A stretch of DNA of 64,000 nt from Phreatobacter sp. (GCF_027532945.1 NZ_JAPZTZ010000012.1:62001-126000), one strand, 5' to 3'. Numbered from the stretch's first letter, positions 27,667-39,546 are shown. The notes: a model not told the origin generated them from the sequence alone. Translations and numbers: made by a program.

Positions 27667-28686
27667 TTACGGCGCCCAGCCGGTAAGCTGCAGCACGCTC
27701 GCAACCACCACGACCATCACCAGCGAGATCGGCAGGAACACCTTCCAGCCGAGCCGCATGAGCTGGTCGTAGCGGTAGCGCGGCACGAAGGCCTTCACCA
27801 TCGCGAACATGAAGAAGACAAGGCTGACCTTGAGCACGAACCAGATCACGCCCGGCACCCAGGTGAAGGGCGCGAAGGGGAACGGCGGCAGCCAGCCCCC
27901 GAGGAACAGGATCACGGTGAGCGCGCACATGGTCATGATCGCCACGTACTCGGCCAGCATGAACATCATGTAGGGGGTGGAGGAATACTCCACCATGAAG
28001 CCGGCCACGAGCTCCGATTCCGCTTCCGGAAGGTCGAAGGGCGGACGGTTCGTCTCGGCCAGCGCCGAGATGAAGAAGATGACGAAGACGGGGAACAACG
28101 GCAGCCAGAACCAGCCGAACAGGCCGATGCCCTTGTCCTGCGCCTTGACGATGGCGGAGAGGTTCAGCGAGCCGACGCAGAGCAGCACGCAGATGATGAC
28201 GAAGCCGATGGAGACCTCATAGGACACCATCTGCGCCGCCGAGCGCAGGGCGCCGAGGAACGGGTATTTCGAATTCGAGGCCCAGCCGCCCATGATGACG
28301 CCATAGACGCCCAGCGACGAGACCGCGAAGATGAAGAGGATGCCGACATTGAGGTCGGCCACCGCCCAGCCGTCGGCGATCGGGATCACCGCCCAGGCGG
28401 CGAGCGCCAGAAGCACCGAGACGAAGGGCGCCAGCAGGAAGACGCCCTTGTTGGCGCCGGATGGCACCACCGGCTCCTTGAAGACGAACTTCAGGAGGTC
28501 TGCGAAGCTCTGCAGCAGTCCGAAGGGGCCGACGACATTGGGGCCGCGGCGCAGCTGCACCGCCGCCCAGATCTTGCGATCGGCGAGCAGGATGAAGGCC
28601 ACGAAGACCAGGAGGCCCAGCATCAGCGCCAGGCTCTGGATGGCGATGAGGAGGAGCGGCCAGATAAAGGTCCAGAATTCGTTCAT
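27667..28686 (-). CDS. nuoH: NADH-quinone oxidoreductase subunit H
   Basis: Membrane subunit at the junction with the peripheral arm, forming part of the quinone cavity. 339 residues, about eight helices. It shows [20 protein letters not shown] and the cavity loop [20 protein letters not shown], rich in the conserved Glu/Asp/Arg. The ATG at 28686 is 7 bases after nuoG; the longer frame overlaps nuoG and is rejected. Confidence 0.97.
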   Translation of the reverse strand: MNEFWTFIWPLLLIAIQSLALMLGLLVFVAFILLADRKIWAAVQLRRGPNVVGPFGLLQSFADLLKFVFKEPVVPSGANKGVFLLAPFVSVLLALAAWAVIPIADGWAVADLNVGILFIFAVSSLGVYGVIMGGWASNSKYPFLGALRSAAQMVSYEVSIGFVIICVLLCVGSLNLSAIVKAQDKGIGLFGWFWLPLFPVFVIFFISALAETNRPPFDLPEAESELVAGFMVEYSSTPYMMFMLAEYVAIMTMCALTVILFLGGWLPPFPFAPFTWVPGVIWFVLKVSLVFFMFAMVKAFVPRYRYDQLMRLGWKVFLPISLVMVVVVASVLQLTGWAP

Positions 28687-28693
28687 CGCCGCC

Positions 28694-30769
28694 TCACTCC
28701 GCCGCCTGCTGGTGCGCGCCCTTGGCGATGGCCGAGCACTCGGCCAGCGTCGCCGAGGCACGGGCGATCGGGTTGGTCATGTAGAAATCCGCGATGGCGG
28801 CGGCGAAGGGCTGCGCCTCCACCTTGCCGCCGCGGGCCGCGAGCGCGCCGATGGCCGCGCCATCCGCCGCCGGCAGCGCGCCGACGCGCAATGTATGGGG
28901 GAAGTCCCTGGCCATGGCCGCGCGCAGCTGGGCGAGCGAGTCATAGGGCAGCTTGACGCCGAGCACGTCGGACAGGGCGCGCAGGATGGCCCAGTCCTCC
29001 TTGGCATCGCCCGGCGGGAAGCCGGCGCGGTTGACCGCCTGGATGCGGCCCTCGGTGTTGGCGGTGAGGCCCGATTTCTCGGTATAGGTCGCGGCCGGCA
29101 GGATGACGTCGGCGCGATGCGCGCCGCGGTCACCATGGGTGCCGATATAGACGACGAAGGGACCGTCCGAGATGGCGATCTCGTCGGCGCCGAGGCTGAA
29201 CAGCACGTCCACCCCGCCGGTCGCCATGGAGGCGGCATCGAGCCCGCCGTCGCCCGGCACCAGGCCAAGATCAAGCGCGCCGATACGGGAGGCAGCGGTG
29301 TGCAGCACGGCGAAGCCGTTCCAGCCTTCGGCGATACCGCCGAAAGCGGTCGCGGCATGGGCGGCGAGCGACAGGACCGCCGCGCCGTCGGCGCGGGTCA
29401 GAGCCCCCTGCCCCACGATCACCAGCGGCTTCTTGGCGCCCTTCAGCACCTCGGCGAAGGAATGCTTGCCGGCAACTACGTCGGCGAGCGTCTCCGGACC
29501 GGCGCCGAGATAATCATGAGTGTAGGTCAGATCGACGACCTCGCCGATCACGCCGATCTTCAGGCCGCCCATGCGCCAGCGCTTGCGGATGCGGGCATTG
29601 ACGATCGGCGCCTCGCGGCGGGGATTGGTGCCGACGAGGAGGATGGCGTCGGCCTCTTCGATCGCGGCGATGCCGGGATTGAAGAGGTAGGACGAGCGGC
29701 CGAGCGCCGGATCGAGCTTCGCCCCGTCCTGCCGGCCGTCGATGCTGGCCGAGCCGAGGGCGGTCACAAGGCCCTTCAGCGCGTACATTTCCTCGAGGGT
29801 GGCGAGGTCGCCGGCGATGGCGCCGATCTTCGCAGGGGCCGTCGCCTTCACCTTGGCGGCGATGGCGGCGAAGGCCTCGGGCCAGGCGGCGGGGCGCAGC
29901 CGGCCGTTCTCGCGGATATAGGGCTGGTCGAGGCGCTGGGTGCGCAGGCCATCGGCGACGTGGCGGGTCTTGTCGGAGATCCACTCCTCGTTGACCGCCT
30001 CGTTGAGGCGCGGCAGCACGCGCATGACCTCGCGGCCGCGGGTGTCGACGCGGATCGCCGAGCCGACCGCATCCATCATGTCGGTGGACTCGGTCTTGAG
30101 GAGTTCCCAGGGCCGGGCATTGAAGGCGAAGGGCTTGGAGGTCAGCGCGCCGACCGGGCAGAGGTCGACCACGTTGCCCTGCAGCTCCGAGGTCATGGCC
30201 TGCTCGAGATATGTGGTGATCTCGGCATCCTCGCCGCGACCGATGAGGCCCAGCTCGGAAATGCCGGCGACCTCGGTGGTGAAGCGGACGCAGCGCGTGC
30301 AGTGGATGCAGCGCGTCATCACCGTCTTCACCAGCGGGCCGATATACTTGTCCTCGACCGCGCGCTTGTTCTCGGCATAGCGCGACTTGTCGACGCCATA
30401 GGCCATGGCCTGGTCCTGCAGGTCGCACTCGCCGCCCTGGTCGCAGATCGGGCAGTCCAGCGGGTGGTTGATGAGCAGGAACTCCATCACACCCTCGCGC
30501 GCCTTCTTCACCAGCGGCGTCTTGGTGTTGATGACTGGCGGCTCGCCATTCGGGCCGGGACGCAGGTCGCGCACGTTCTGGGCGCAGGAGGCGATCGGCT
30601 TCGGCGAGCCCTTCACCTCGACGAGGCACATGCGGCAATTGCCGGCGATCGACAGCCGCTCATGGTAGCAGAAGCGCGGAATCTCGGCGCCCGCCGCCTC
30701 GCACGCCTGCATCAGCGTGTACTCGGCCGGTACCTCGATCTCCTGCCCGTCGACGATCACCTTCGCCAT
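28694..30769 (-). CDS. nuoG: NADH-quinone oxidoreductase subunit G
   Basis: Largest peripheral subunit, carrying clusters N1b, N4 and N5. 691 residues. It has an N-terminal [2Fe-2S] domain with [15 protein letters not shown], the His/Cys ligand region [14 protein letters not shown], and the [4Fe-4S] segment [10 protein letters not shown]. The remainder is a molybdopterin-oxidoreductase-like domain without cofactor motifs, as is normal in NuoG. A 117-base gap lies upstream, after the accessory gene. Confidence 0.97.
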   Translation of the reverse strand: MAKVIVDGQEIEVPAEYTLMQACEAAGAEIPRFCYHERLSIAGNCRMCLVEVKGSPKPIASCAQNVRDLRPGPNGEPPVINTKTPLVKKAREGVMEFLLINHPLDCPICDQGGECDLQDQAMAYGVDKSRYAENKRAVEDKYIGPLVKTVMTRCIHCTRCVRFTTEVAGISELGLIGRGEDAEITTYLEQAMTSELQGNVVDLCPVGALTSKPFAFNARPWELLKTESTDMMDAVGSAIRVDTRGREVMRVLPRLNEAVNEEWISDKTRHVADGLRTQRLDQPYIRENGRLRPAAWPEAFAAIAAKVKATAPAKIGAIAGDLATLEEMYALKGLVTALGSASIDGRQDGAKLDPALGRSSYLFNPGIAAIEEADAILLVGTNPRREAPIVNARIRKRWRMGGLKIGVIGEVVDLTYTHDYLGAGPETLADVVAGKHSFAEVLKGAKKPLVIVGQGALTRADGAAVLSLAAHAATAFGGIAEGWNGFAVLHTAASRIGALDLGLVPGDGGLDAASMATGGVDVLFSLGADEIAISDGPFVVYIGTHGDRGAHRADVILPAATYTEKSGLTANTEGRIQAVNRAGFPPGDAKEDWAILRALSDVLGVKLPYDSLAQLRAAMARDFPHTLRVGALPAADGAAIGALAARGGKVEAQPFAAAIADFYMTNPIARASATLAECSAIAKGAHQQAAE

Positions 30770-30886
30770 CGGCTCATTCCATCCGGTCTTCGCCGGAACC
30801 GCCCTTGCGGGCGCCCCGGCATCGTCTCGCGGCGGCTTGCGCCGCCTGGGGTTCGGCCGCCGGCCCCAAAGGCCCGGCGGAATGGG

Positions 30887-31633
30887 TCAGTCCTTGCCGG
30901 TCTTGCCGTCCGGCTTGTCCTGGATCGACAGCTTGGGCAGGGAAATGCCCTTGGCTGTCGATGTGGTCCTGATTGTCATCGGCTTTGCCGCGATGGGGAC
31001 AACTTTCGTCGTCTTCGCGGCGGGAGCAGCGGCCTTGGCCTTTGATGCCACCGCGCTTTTCGCCTTCGGCGCGGCCGCGGCCGAGCCAGCAGACATCGCA
31101 TCTGTCCCCGCCGGCTTCGCGGAGGCCTTGGCGACGGGCTTGGCAGCGACGGGCTTGGCATCGACGGGCTTGGCCACAGCGGCTTCGGCGACAGGCACCT
31201 CAGCGACGGGCGGCTTCACCTCAACGACCTTCGCCGCGGGCGCGGCCTCCTTCGGCGACACCACCTTCGGCTTCGCCGGAGCGTCCTTCGGCGAAACGGA
31301 CTTGGCGGATTTCGGCTTCGGCGGCGTGCCGCCGGGGGTCGACGGCTTCGGCGGCGTACCGGTCGGCTTGGCGGGCGCCGGCTTGGCGGCTTCCACAGCG
31401 GACTCGGGATTGGAGACGACGAGACGCGCAGCCGGTGTCGTGGACCGGGCGGCAGCTTCGTTGGCGGAGACTGAGAAGGCCCGGGCGAAGGCCATGCCGA
31501 CGCCCCAGGCGGCGACGAAGCCGCTCATCATCATGGTCGTCGGCAGCACCATGGCCGCCATGGCGGGGCCGGCGAGCGCATCCAGCGCGGCCTTGTCCTG
31601 CGATGCACGCACGTCCTTGGCTGCAGCACTCAT
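30887..31633 (-). CDS. Ala/Pro/Lys-rich membrane protein between nuoF and nuoG
   Basis: A 248-residue protein with one or two hydrophobic segments at about 23-50 (AMAAMVLPTTMMMSGFVAAW) and a long, low-complexity tail of Ala, Pro, Lys and Val (PPKPSTPGGTPPKPKSAK, then repeated PVA/KPVAAKP). The tail resembles Ala/Lys-rich histone-H1-like or linker sequences and is probably disordered. The ATG at 31633 has GGAGG upstream. Gaps of 156 and 117 bases on either side are larger than elsewhere in the operon, as if it were inserted later. No function can be assigned; the low-complexity tail makes homology calls unreliable. Confidence 0.65.
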   Translation of the reverse strand: MSAAAKDVRASQDKAALDALAGPAMAAMVLPTTMMMSGFVAAWGVGMAFARAFSVSANEAAARSTTPAARLVVSNPESAVEAAKPAPAKPTGTPPKPSTPGGTPPKPKSAKSVSPKDAPAKPKVVSPKEAAPAAKVVEVKPPVAEVPVAEAAVAKPVDAKPVAAKPVAKASAKPAGTDAMSAGSAAAAPKAKSAVASKAKAAAPAAKTTKVVPIAAKPMTIRTTSTAKGISLPKLSIQDKPDGKTGKD

Positions 31634-31789
31634 GGCCGGTCCTCCGTCTCGGTTGCGACAATGCACTGGGCCTTGTCCGGACGGGTGCTCCGGGTCTGGG
31701 TGTGAGGCAGGGCCGCCCGGCCGAACGCGATCCAGCCGCGGGGGGCGGCCGGTGCGATGCAGCGATGGGCGGGGCGGAACGTCATGGCG

Positions 31790-32245
31790 TCAGCGCCCCG
31801 CCAACTGCGTCTCGGCCTGGGCCTTCAACTCGGCGAGCGAGCGATTGCCAGCGGCAACGTCGTCAGGGGTGAGCAACACGGCGCAGCGCGGCCCGCCGCG
31901 GTCGATGAGGAAGCGCCGCTCGGTGACCACCGTGCGCGGACCGGCGCGGTCGGTGGTCAGCACCACCTGGACGCGGCGACCCGGCTTGTGCGGACCGCAG
32001 ACGGCGGCGAGCGCAGCGGTGGTCTCGGGGATCTCGCGCTCCAGCACGATGGTGCGGGCGTTCGGCGAGGTGCCGGCCGTGCCGCGGGCGGCGGCGCGGG
32101 CGATGATGGCCTGACGGACATAGTCCGGCGTGGTGTTGATCGTCACCCGCAGCTCCGCCGTGCCGGTCGGTTGGGGCGGCGGCGCCGCCGTGACGCAGCC
32201 GCCGAGGGCAAGACCTGCAAGGACGAGGATGCCGGACCGGGTCAT
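31790..32245 (-). CDS. Putative lipoprotein downstream of nuoF
   Basis: A 151-residue protein starting MTRSGILVLAGLALGGC: a lipoprotein signal peptide with lipobox LGGC and lipidated Cys17. The mature part (TINTTPDYVRQAIIARAAARG, RTIVLEREIPETTAAL, CGPHKPGRRVQVVLTT) looks like a small alpha/beta domain with two more cysteines. No family is recognised. The ATG is 4 bases after the nuoF stop, so it is probably translated with complex I, yet its product would leave the cytoplasm. Confidence 0.78.
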   Translation of the reverse strand: MTRSGILVLAGLALGGCVTAAPPPQPTGTAELRVTINTTPDYVRQAIIARAAARGTAGTSPNARTIVLEREIPETTAALAAVCGPHKPGRRVQVVLTTDRAGPRTVVTERRFLIDRGGPRCAVLLTPDDVAAGNRSLAELKAQAETQLAGR

Positions 32246-32249
32246 GGTG

Positions 32250-33551
<1,302 letters not shown>

Positions 33552-33555
33552 CACA

Positions 33556-34602
33556 TCACTCCTTGGCCGACGGCCCACCGGCCGCCAGTGACTTCGCCTG
33601 CGCCGTCCATTCCTCGCGGTCGATGCGGCCGGGGAAGGCGAGATAGGTGCCGACCCAGCGGATCTCCTCGCGGGTCCAGGCGGCAATCTGGTCGAAATGG
33701 AAGATGCCGAGGGCATGGAGCTTGCCCTCGTTCACCGGGCCGATGCCCTTGATCCGCTGCAGCTTGTCGGACGCTCCAGACCGTGCGCTCGCAAGGCCCT
33801 GCGGACGGGTGCCGACGGCATCGGCCTTCTGCTCAGGGGTCGCGTCAGCGGCGAGCGTCGCCAGCTTCGCCTTGATCTCCGCCTCTTCCTTCGCCGCGAG
33901 GGCGAGGGCCTCGGCCGAGGGGCCAGCCTCGATCGGTTGAGCAGCAGGCGCTGCCTTCGGCTTCTCCGCCACCACCGTGCCGGCGGCGTTGAACGGCAGG
34001 TCGCGCAGGGTCAGCGCCCCGCCCTCGGGCTCGGCGCCATGGCGGCCGTTCTGGGGCCCCGGGGTCGGCGTCTCGCCGCGGGCGAAAGCATCGAGGATCT
34101 TTTCGAGCGATGCCGGCGTCAGATCCTCATAGGTGTCGGAGAAGACCTGGATCATCGGCGCGTTCACACAGGCGCCGGCGCATTCCACCTCCTCCCACGA
34201 GAAGTCGCCATCCTCGGAGAGGTGGAAGGGCTCGTGATGGATGCGGCTCTTGCAGACCTTGATGAGGGCCTCGGCGCCGCGGAGCATGCAGGGCGTGGTG
34301 CCGCAGACCTGGATATGGGCCTTCTTGCCCACCGGCTGCAGCTGGAACATCGTGTAGAAGGTCGCGACCTCGAACACCCGGATATACGGCATGTCCAGCA
34401 TGTCGGCGATGTATTCGATGGCCGCCTTGGGCAGCCAATAGGCGTGCTGCTCCTGCGCCCGCCACAGAAGCGGGATCACGGCAGAAGCCTTCCGCTCCGC
34501 CGGGTATTTGGCGATGGTCTGCTGCGCCCAGGCCAGGTTGTCGGCCGTGAAGGCGAAGGAGGCCGGCTGGACCTCGTCTGGCGCCAGTCTGCGAACGCTC
34601 AC
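33556..34602 (-). CDS. nuoE: NADH-quinone oxidoreductase subunit E with long C-terminal extension
   Basis: The N-terminal ~170 residues are the thioredoxin-like [2Fe-2S] (N1a) subunit, with ligands Cys100, Cys105, Cys141 and Cys145 in [11 protein letters not shown] and [12 protein letters not shown] Pro/Ala-rich linker (about 175-275) leads to a C-terminal domain with helix-hairpin-helix character ([20 protein letters not shown]), ending [12 protein letters not shown]. At 348 residues it is about twice the E. coli length. This extension is known in alphaproteobacterial NuoE. The GTG start overlaps the nuoD stop (GTGA). Confidence 0.95.
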   Translation of the reverse strand: MSVRRLAPDEVQPASFAFTADNLAWAQQTIAKYPAERKASAVIPLLWRAQEQHAYWLPKAAIEYIADMLDMPYIRVFEVATFYTMFQLQPVGKKAHIQVCGTTPCMLRGAEALIKVCKSRIHHEPFHLSEDGDFSWEEVECAGACVNAPMIQVFSDTYEDLTPASLEKILDAFARGETPTPGPQNGRHGAEPEGGALTLRDLPFNAAGTVVAEKPKAAPAAQPIEAGPSAEALALAAKEEAEIKAKLATLAADATPEQKADAVGTRPQGLASARSGASDKLQRIKGIGPVNEGKLHALGIFHFDQIAAWTREEIRWVGTYLAFPGRIDREEWTAQAKSLAAGGPSAKE

Positions 34603-35783
34603 CGGTCAACCTCTCCGAACACGATGTCGATGGAGCCGAGGATGGCGGAGACGTCCGCCAGCATGTGGCCCTTGCACAGGAAGTCCATGGCCTGGAGATG
34701 CGCGAAACCGGGAGCGCGGATCTTGCAGCGATAGGGCTTGTTGGTGCCGTCGGCGACGAGATAGACGCCGAACTCGCCCTTCGGCGCCTCGACGGCCGCA
34801 TAGACCTCGCCGGCCGGCACGTGGAAGCCTTCCGTGTAGAGCTTGAAGTGGTGGATGAGCGCCTCCATCGAGCGCTTCATCTCACCGCGCTTCGGCGGCA
34901 CCACCTTGTTGTCCTTGGCCGAGACCGGGCCCGACGTCTCGCGCAGCAGCTTGCAGCACTGCCGCATGATCTTCACGGACTGGCGCATCTCCTCCATGCG
35001 GATGAGATAGCGGTCGTAGCAATCGCCGTTCTTGCCGATCGGGATGTCGAAATCGAGCTCGGCATAGCACTCGTAGGGCTGCGACTTGCGCAGGTCCCAC
35101 GGCGCGCCGGAGCCGCGCACCATCACGCCCGAGAAGCCCCAGGCCCAGCACTCGTCGAGCGAGACGACACCGATGTCGACGTTGCGCTGCTTGAAGATGC
35201 GGTTCGGGGTGAGCAGCGCGTCGAGGTCATCGACCACCTTGAGGAAGGGATCGCACCAGGCCTCGATGTCGTTGACGAGCTCGGGCGGAAGGTCCTGGTG
35301 GACGCCGCCGACGCGGAAATAGGCCGCGTGCATGCGCGAGCCCGAGGCGCGCTCGTAGAAGATCATCAGCTTCTCGCGCTCCTCGAACCCCCACAGCGGC
35401 GGGGTCAGCGCGCCGACGTCCAGAGCCTGGGTCGTGATGTTGAGGAGGTGGGAAAGGATGCGGCCGATTTCGCAATAGAGCACGCGGATGAGCTGGCCGC
35501 GCTTCGGCACTTCGATGCCGAGCAGGCGCTCCGCGGCGAGGCAGAAGGCGTGCTCCTGGTTCATCGGCGCGACATAGTCGAGCCGGTCGAAATAGGGGAT
35601 CGCCTGCAGATAGGTCTTGGTCTCGATCAGCTTCTCGGTGCCGCGATGCAGCAGGCCGATATGCGGGTCGCAGCGCTCGACCACCTCGCCGTCGAGTTCC
35701 ATGACGAGGCGGAGCACGCCGTGGGCCGCGGGATGCTGCGGGCCCCAGTTGAAGGTGAAGTTGCGGATCTCGGCTTCAGCCAT
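34599..35783 (-). CDS. nuoD: NADH-quinone oxidoreductase subunit D
   Basis: The 49-kDa subunit that lines the quinone site with NuoB. 394 residues. It shows [17 protein letters not shown] (the quinone-binding His loop), [14 protein letters not shown] and the C-terminal [12 protein letters not shown]. NuoC and NuoD are separate proteins here, unlike the fusion in E. coli. It follows nuoC by 2 bases. Confidence 0.97.
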   Translation of the reverse strand: MAEAEIRNFTFNWGPQHPAAHGVLRLVMELDGEVVERCDPHIGLLHRGTEKLIETKTYLQAIPYFDRLDYVAPMNQEHAFCLAAERLLGIEVPKRGQLIRVLYCEIGRILSHLLNITTQALDVGALTPPLWGFEEREKLMIFYERASGSRMHAAYFRVGGVHQDLPPELVNDIEAWCDPFLKVVDDLDALLTPNRIFKQRNVDIGVVSLDECWAWGFSGVMVRGSGAPWDLRKSQPYECYAELDFDIPIGKNGDCYDRYLIRMEEMRQSVKIMRQCCKLLRETSGPVSAKDNKVVPPKRGEMKRSMEALIHHFKLYTEGFHVPAGEVYAAVEAPKGEFGVYLVADGTNKPYRCKIRAPGFAHLQAMDFLCKGHMLADVSAILGSIDIVFGEVDR

Positions 35784-35785
35784 GG

Positions 35786-36385
35786 TCAGTTCGCTTTCGC
35801 CTTCTCATCGCCCGGCAGAACGTAATCCGTCCCCTCCCAGGGCGAGAGGAAATCGAACTGCCGGAACTCCTGCGCCAGACGCACCGGCTCGTAGACAACG
35901 CGCTTCTCGGCGTCGTCGTAGCGGACCTCGACGAAACCGGAGGTCGGGAAGTCCTTGCGCAGCGGATGGCCGTCGAAGCCGTAATCCGTCAGCAGGCGCC
36001 TGAGGTCCGGATGGCCGGTGAACAGCACGCCGTAGAGGTCGTAGGTCTCGCGCTCGAACCACAGGGCGCCGGGGAACACGTCGGTCGCCGAAGCGACGGG
36101 GGTCTTCTCGTCCGCCTGGATCTTGATGCGGATGCGGCGGTTCATCTTCGGCGACATCAGGTGATAGACCACGTCGAAGCGCTTGGGGCGCCCCGGATAA
36201 TCCACGCCGCAGATGTCGATGATGTTGCGGAACAGGCAGCCCGTATCGTCGCGGAGATGGGTGAGGATGCGGATGATCTCGCCCGCCTCTGCCTCCAGTG
36301 TCAGTTCGCCATAGGCGACCGAAGCGGAGGTCACGGCGCCGGGCAGCGCCGCCTTGATGGTTTCGCCGAGCTCTTCAAGCGACAT
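35786..36385 (-). CDS. nuoC: NADH-quinone oxidoreductase subunit C
   Basis: The 30-kDa structural subunit of the peripheral arm. 199 residues with [20 protein letters not shown] and the signature [20 protein letters not shown]. It starts 9 bases after nuoB and ends 2 bases before nuoD. Confidence 0.97.
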   Translation of the reverse strand: MSLEELGETIKAALPGAVTSASVAYGELTLEAEAGEIIRILTHLRDDTGCLFRNIIDICGVDYPGRPKRFDVVYHLMSPKMNRRIRIKIQADEKTPVASATDVFPGALWFERETYDLYGVLFTGHPDLRRLLTDYGFDGHPLRKDFPTSGFVEVRYDDAEKRVVYEPVRLAQEFRQFDFLSPWEGTDYVLPGDEKAKAN

Positions 36386-36394
36386 CGTGTCCCC

Positions 36395-36976
36395 TCACCG
36401 CTCGATCGTGCCGGTGCGCCGGATCTTCTTCTGCAGCAGCAGCACGCCGTAGAGCAGAGCCTCGGCCGTGGGCGGGCAGCCCGGCACGTAGATGTCGACG
36501 GGCACGATCCGGTCGCAGCCGCGCACCACCGCATAGGAATAGTGATAGTAGCCGCCGCCATTGGCGCAGGAGCCCATGGAGATGACGTAGCGCGGCTCCG
36601 GCATCTGGTCGTAGACCTTGCGCAGGGCCGGGGCCATCTTGTTGGTCAGCGTTCCCGCGACGATCATCACGTCGGACTGGCGCGGCGAGGCACGCGGCGC
36701 GAAGCCGAAGCGCTCGACGTCGTAGCGCGGCATGGAGAGCTGCATCATCTCGACCGCGCAGCAGGCGAGGCCGAAGGTCATCCACATCAGCGAGCCGGTC
36801 CGGGCCCAGTTGATGAGGTCATCCGTCGCCGTGACGATGAAGCCCTTGTCGGCGAGTTCGTTGTTGATGCCGGTGAAGAACGGATCGGCGGCACCCAGCG
36901 GCCGCCCGTCGGCGCCGACGAGGCCCTTCGGGGCCGGAGCGACGAGCGGATCGCCGCGATCGAGAGCGGTGGCCAT
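36395..36976 (-). CDS. nuoB: NADH-quinone oxidoreductase subunit B
   Basis: Carries cluster N2, the final donor to quinone. 193 residues with the vicinal Cys72-Cys73 in LACCAVEMM, then [14 protein letters not shown] and [11 protein letters not shown], which supply the other ligands. The N-terminal ~45 residues are a variable extension. It follows nuoA by 10 bases. Confidence 0.97.
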   Translation of the reverse strand: MATALDRGDPLVAPAPKGLVGADGRPLGAADPFFTGINNELADKGFIVTATDDLINWARTGSLMWMTFGLACCAVEMMQLSMPRYDVERFGFAPRASPRQSDVMIVAGTLTNKMAPALRKVYDQMPEPRYVISMGSCANGGGYYHYSYAVVRGCDRIVPVDIYVPGCPPTAEALLYGVLLLQKKIRRTGTIER

Positions 36977-36986
36977 GGTCAGAACC

Positions 36987-37364
36987 TCAATCCCACTCCA
37001 GGGCGCCCTTCTTCCACTCGTAGACGAAACCGATCGTCAGTACGCCGAGGAAGGCCATCATGGACCAGAAGCCGAACAGACCGACCTCGCGGAACGCCAC
37101 CGCCCAGGGAAACAGGAAGGCGACTTCGAGGTCGAAGATGATGAAGAGGATCGCGACGAGGTAGAACCGCACGTCGAACTTCATGCGGGCGTCGTCGAAA
37201 GCGTTGAATCCGCACTCATAGGCGGACAATTTCTCGGAGTCGGGCCGCGAGAAAGCGACGAGGAAGGGCGCGACGAGGAGACCGATGCCGATGACGCCGG
37301 CCAGGGCGATGAAGATCACCAACGGCAAATAGTCGCTCAGGAGAGCGTGGGTCGCAGCCTGCAT
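36987..37364 (-). CDS. nuoA: NADH-quinone oxidoreductase subunit A
   Basis: First gene of the complex I operon; small membrane subunit beside NuoH. 125 residues, three helices, with the conserved loop [20 protein letters not shown] (Cys in the quinone-access loop) and [17 protein letters not shown] lies 8 bases upstream of the ATG, the strongest ribosome site in the operon. Confidence 0.97.
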   Translation of the reverse strand: MQAATHALLSDYLPLVIFIALAGVIGIGLLVAPFLVAFSRPDSEKLSAYECGFNAFDDARMKFDVRFYLVAILFIIFDLEVAFLFPWAVAFREVGLFGFWSMMAFLGVLTIGFVYEWKKGALEWD

Positions 37365-37427
37365 CGCAGGGCCTCCTTCGTGGCCTGCCCCGGGCCTTGA
37401 GTCCCCGCCGGAGCCGACATGGAGGAT

Positions 37428-37456
37428 GCCTTACTCCCTCCCCTGTTGCGGTGCAA
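37428..37456 (-). promoter_or_regulatory. Candidate promoter of the nuo operon
   Basis: On the minus strand TTGCAC (37456-37451), 17-base spacer, TAAGGC (37433-37428). It predicts a start near 37421 and a leader of about 57 bases to the nuoA ATG. Confidence 0.45.
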
Positions 37457-37638
37457 GCAGCGGACAGACCTCCGAGAGTCGCATTCCCTGGAAACGTTAT
37501 GAAAATGGGATCGCGTGACGGAATCTCGATCCGGTCGCGCGATCACATCAGGATTCTTGCAGGGGTTTGCGGCCCGATTCGCCGGGGCCTTGGCGAATGA
37601 CCAGTGAGGGGGCCCAGTATGGGCGCCGCCCCTGGCCG

Positions 37639-38913
37639 TCAATAACGGGCAACCACCGCGGCCGTCTCGCCGCCGAACTTCCAGGACAGGCCAAGCCGCG
37701 CCCGGCCGCTCTCGACGCGGTAGCGCAGCGGGGCGATCACGTCGCGTGTCGTGCCGAAGCTGTGGATGTATTCGGCGCGCAGGCTGAGGTTCGGGGTGAT
37801 GAGGGTCTCGACACCGCCGCCGAGCTGGAAGCCGTGGGTGACGTCGCTGGCGTTGAAGACCGGCGAGGTCAGCTTCACATGGGTGAAGCCGTAGCCGGCC
37901 GAGACATAGGGCATCACCGAGCCACCGAGCACATAGCCGAGGCGGGCCCGCACGCCCACATCCCAGTCACCGGCAAGCGAGGCGCCGATCGGGCCGGCAG
38001 TCAGCGTCGTCTTCGCCGCCGACAGGCTCGCATCGGCCTCGAGGCCGAGCACCACCGACGTGCCGGCGAACTGGTGGTCGTAGCCGCCAAGGACACCACC
38101 GAAGATGCCCTGGGCACCGAGCCCGCGCAGGCTGAACAGCCCCGGGACGCTGATTGTGGTGTTGGCGAAGGCATAGCCGCCCTGAACACCGACATGGAAG
38201 CCGGTCCAGTCACCCCGCCGCGGCGCCGCGAAGGCGGCCTGCTGCGAACCGCCCATGCCGAAGCGGTAGGTCACGCCCGCCCGGGCCGTACCGACCTGGG
38301 GGCGCAGCGACAAACCGGGAATGGGGCTGATGGCATTGGTGAAGGTGTGGACATATTCGGCATGGGCGAACCAGTTGCCGGCGATCCGCGTCTCGACACC
38401 GCCGCCAACCTGCCAGCCATTGGTGGTCAGGCCGAGCGAATTGCCGAGCACCGAGACGGTGGCGTGGCCCTGGCTCCAGCCGGCCGTGGCATAGACCATG
38501 GTCTCAGGGGTCAGCAGGTAGCCGGCGCGTCCCCTCACCGCCCAGCGGCGGTCGGCCGAAATCTTTGCGGTGAGGCCAACGATGCCGAGCGTGGTGTCGA
38601 TCCGCGACAGGTCGCCCTCGATCAGCGCGCCGATGACGAAACGCTGGGCCATCTGCCAATCCGCACCGATCTTGCCGCCGATGACCCAGCCATTGGCACC
38701 GACACCCGAAAAGCTCGCCAGGCCCGGCACCGAAATGGACGTGTTGGAAAAGCCGTGGCCGGCATGGAGGCCGCCATAGAGAGCCGTCCAGGAGAAACCG
38801 TCAGCAACGACGGTCGCAGCAACCGGGGAACGCGGCACACCTAGGTCAGCTGCCTCGGCCTGCCCCAGGGCAAGCGCCAAACACAGGACCGACGAAGCGG
38901 TGACAAAACGCAT
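37639..38913 (-). CDS. Outer-membrane protein with two tandem beta-barrel domains
   Basis: The 424-residue protein has a signal peptide (1-21, cleavage after AEA). Two homologous barrel units follow, about 40-217 and 236-417. Each begins with a Trp-containing strand (FSWTALYGGLHAGHGF; GDWTGFHVGVQGGYAF), has the pair NTSISVPGL / NTTISVPGL, a YLLTPETMVYATAGW / YVLGGSVMPYVSAGY strand, and ends in an AEYVHTF / AEYIHSF segment and a C-terminal aromatic strand. Such ~190-residue units are the OmpA/Omp25-31-like porin-family barrels of Rhizobiales; two in one chain is unusual. It is minus-strand, 274 bases upstream of nuoA in the same direction. Confidence 0.85.
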   Translation of the reverse strand: MRFVTASSVLCLALALGQAEAADLGVPRSPVAATVVADGFSWTALYGGLHAGHGFSNTSISVPGLASFSGVGANGWVIGGKIGADWQMAQRFVIGALIEGDLSRIDTTLGIVGLTAKISADRRWAVRGRAGYLLTPETMVYATAGWSQGHATVSVLGNSLGLTTNGWQVGGGVETRIAGNWFAHAEYVHTFTNAISPIPGLSLRPQVGTARAGVTYRFGMGGSQQAAFAAPRRGDWTGFHVGVQGGYAFANTTISVPGLFSLRGLGAQGIFGGVLGGYDHQFAGTSVVLGLEADASLSAAKTTLTAGPIGASLAGDWDVGVRARLGYVLGGSVMPYVSAGYGFTHVKLTSPVFNASDVTHGFQLGGGVETLITPNLSLRAEYIHSFGTTRDVIAPLRYRVESGRARLGLSWKFGGETAAVVARY

Positions 38914-39225
38914 GACAAACCATTCCCTGAGTATTTTTGTATTTTCGACCTCAGTCTTGAGGCCTGCAATACATCATGGGAGGGCTTGAGAATCTACGAC
39001 ATTATCGGAACATGGTTACATGACGCAATGTTGCTGTCGAAGACCCTCATTTACACTATTTGGGTACCGACAGACGCTGGGTCATCCACAGGCGTGTCAC
39101 ATTGTTGACCAAGCGGCACGCAACGCGAGGTTGGTCCACGGCGATCAGGCAATGCGAACGGCGGCGCGATCCGCGCCGCGTTAGCCATGACAATGGTGTT
39201 GTAGGGGTGCTCTCAAGGGAGCGAA
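38914..39225. other. Relatively AT-rich upstream region of the tandem-barrel gene
   Basis: A 312-base region without a credible gene between the outer-membrane protein and tRNA-Asp. It has lower GC than the surroundings (about 38930-39080). A small dyad (CCTCAAGACTGAGG, 38952-38965) lies between a TTGCAG and a GAAAAT that could be a -35/-10 pair for the minus strand. No other feature was recognised. Confidence 0.5.
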
Positions 39226-39302
39226 TGGCGCGGGCGACGGGGCTCGAACCCGCGACCTCCGGCGTGACAGGCCGGCACTCTAACCAACTGAGCTACGCCC
39301 GC
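39226..39302 (-). tRNA. tRNA-Asp (anticodon GTC)
   Basis: A full 77-base cloverleaf on the minus strand. The acceptor GCGGGCG pairs with CGCCCGC, the anticodon loop CTGTCAC gives GTC, and the T-arm GCGGG/CCCGT carries TTCGAGC. Discriminator G and encoded CCA are present. The TTGACA-N17-TAATTC promoter lies just upstream. Confidence 0.97.
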
Positions 39303-39345
39303 GCGCTGCTCGGCGCGCTGTGACGTGCGCCGGTCGAGGCCGCGG

Positions 39346-39374
39346 GAATTACGGGACCCTCACCGGCCTGTCAA
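39346..39374 (-). promoter_or_regulatory. Promoter of tRNA-Asp
   Basis: On the minus strand a consensus TTGACA (39374-39369), 17-base spacer and TAATTC (39351-39346); predicted start near 39338, 36 bases before the tRNA 5' end. Confidence 0.7.
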
Positions 39375-39546
39375 GGCGCTTTGTGGAGATGGTGCGAAAC
39401 CCCCTCCCGATGGCTTCACGGCAGCCTCCCACGCATCACCCCCAAGCCCATAAGGCACGGGCCGTTGCAGCCTTTGTTAACTCTCAAAGCGTGTACTGGG
39501 CGCGGGACACAAGGCGCGCCAATGCGCTGGACGGGAATGACGCTCA

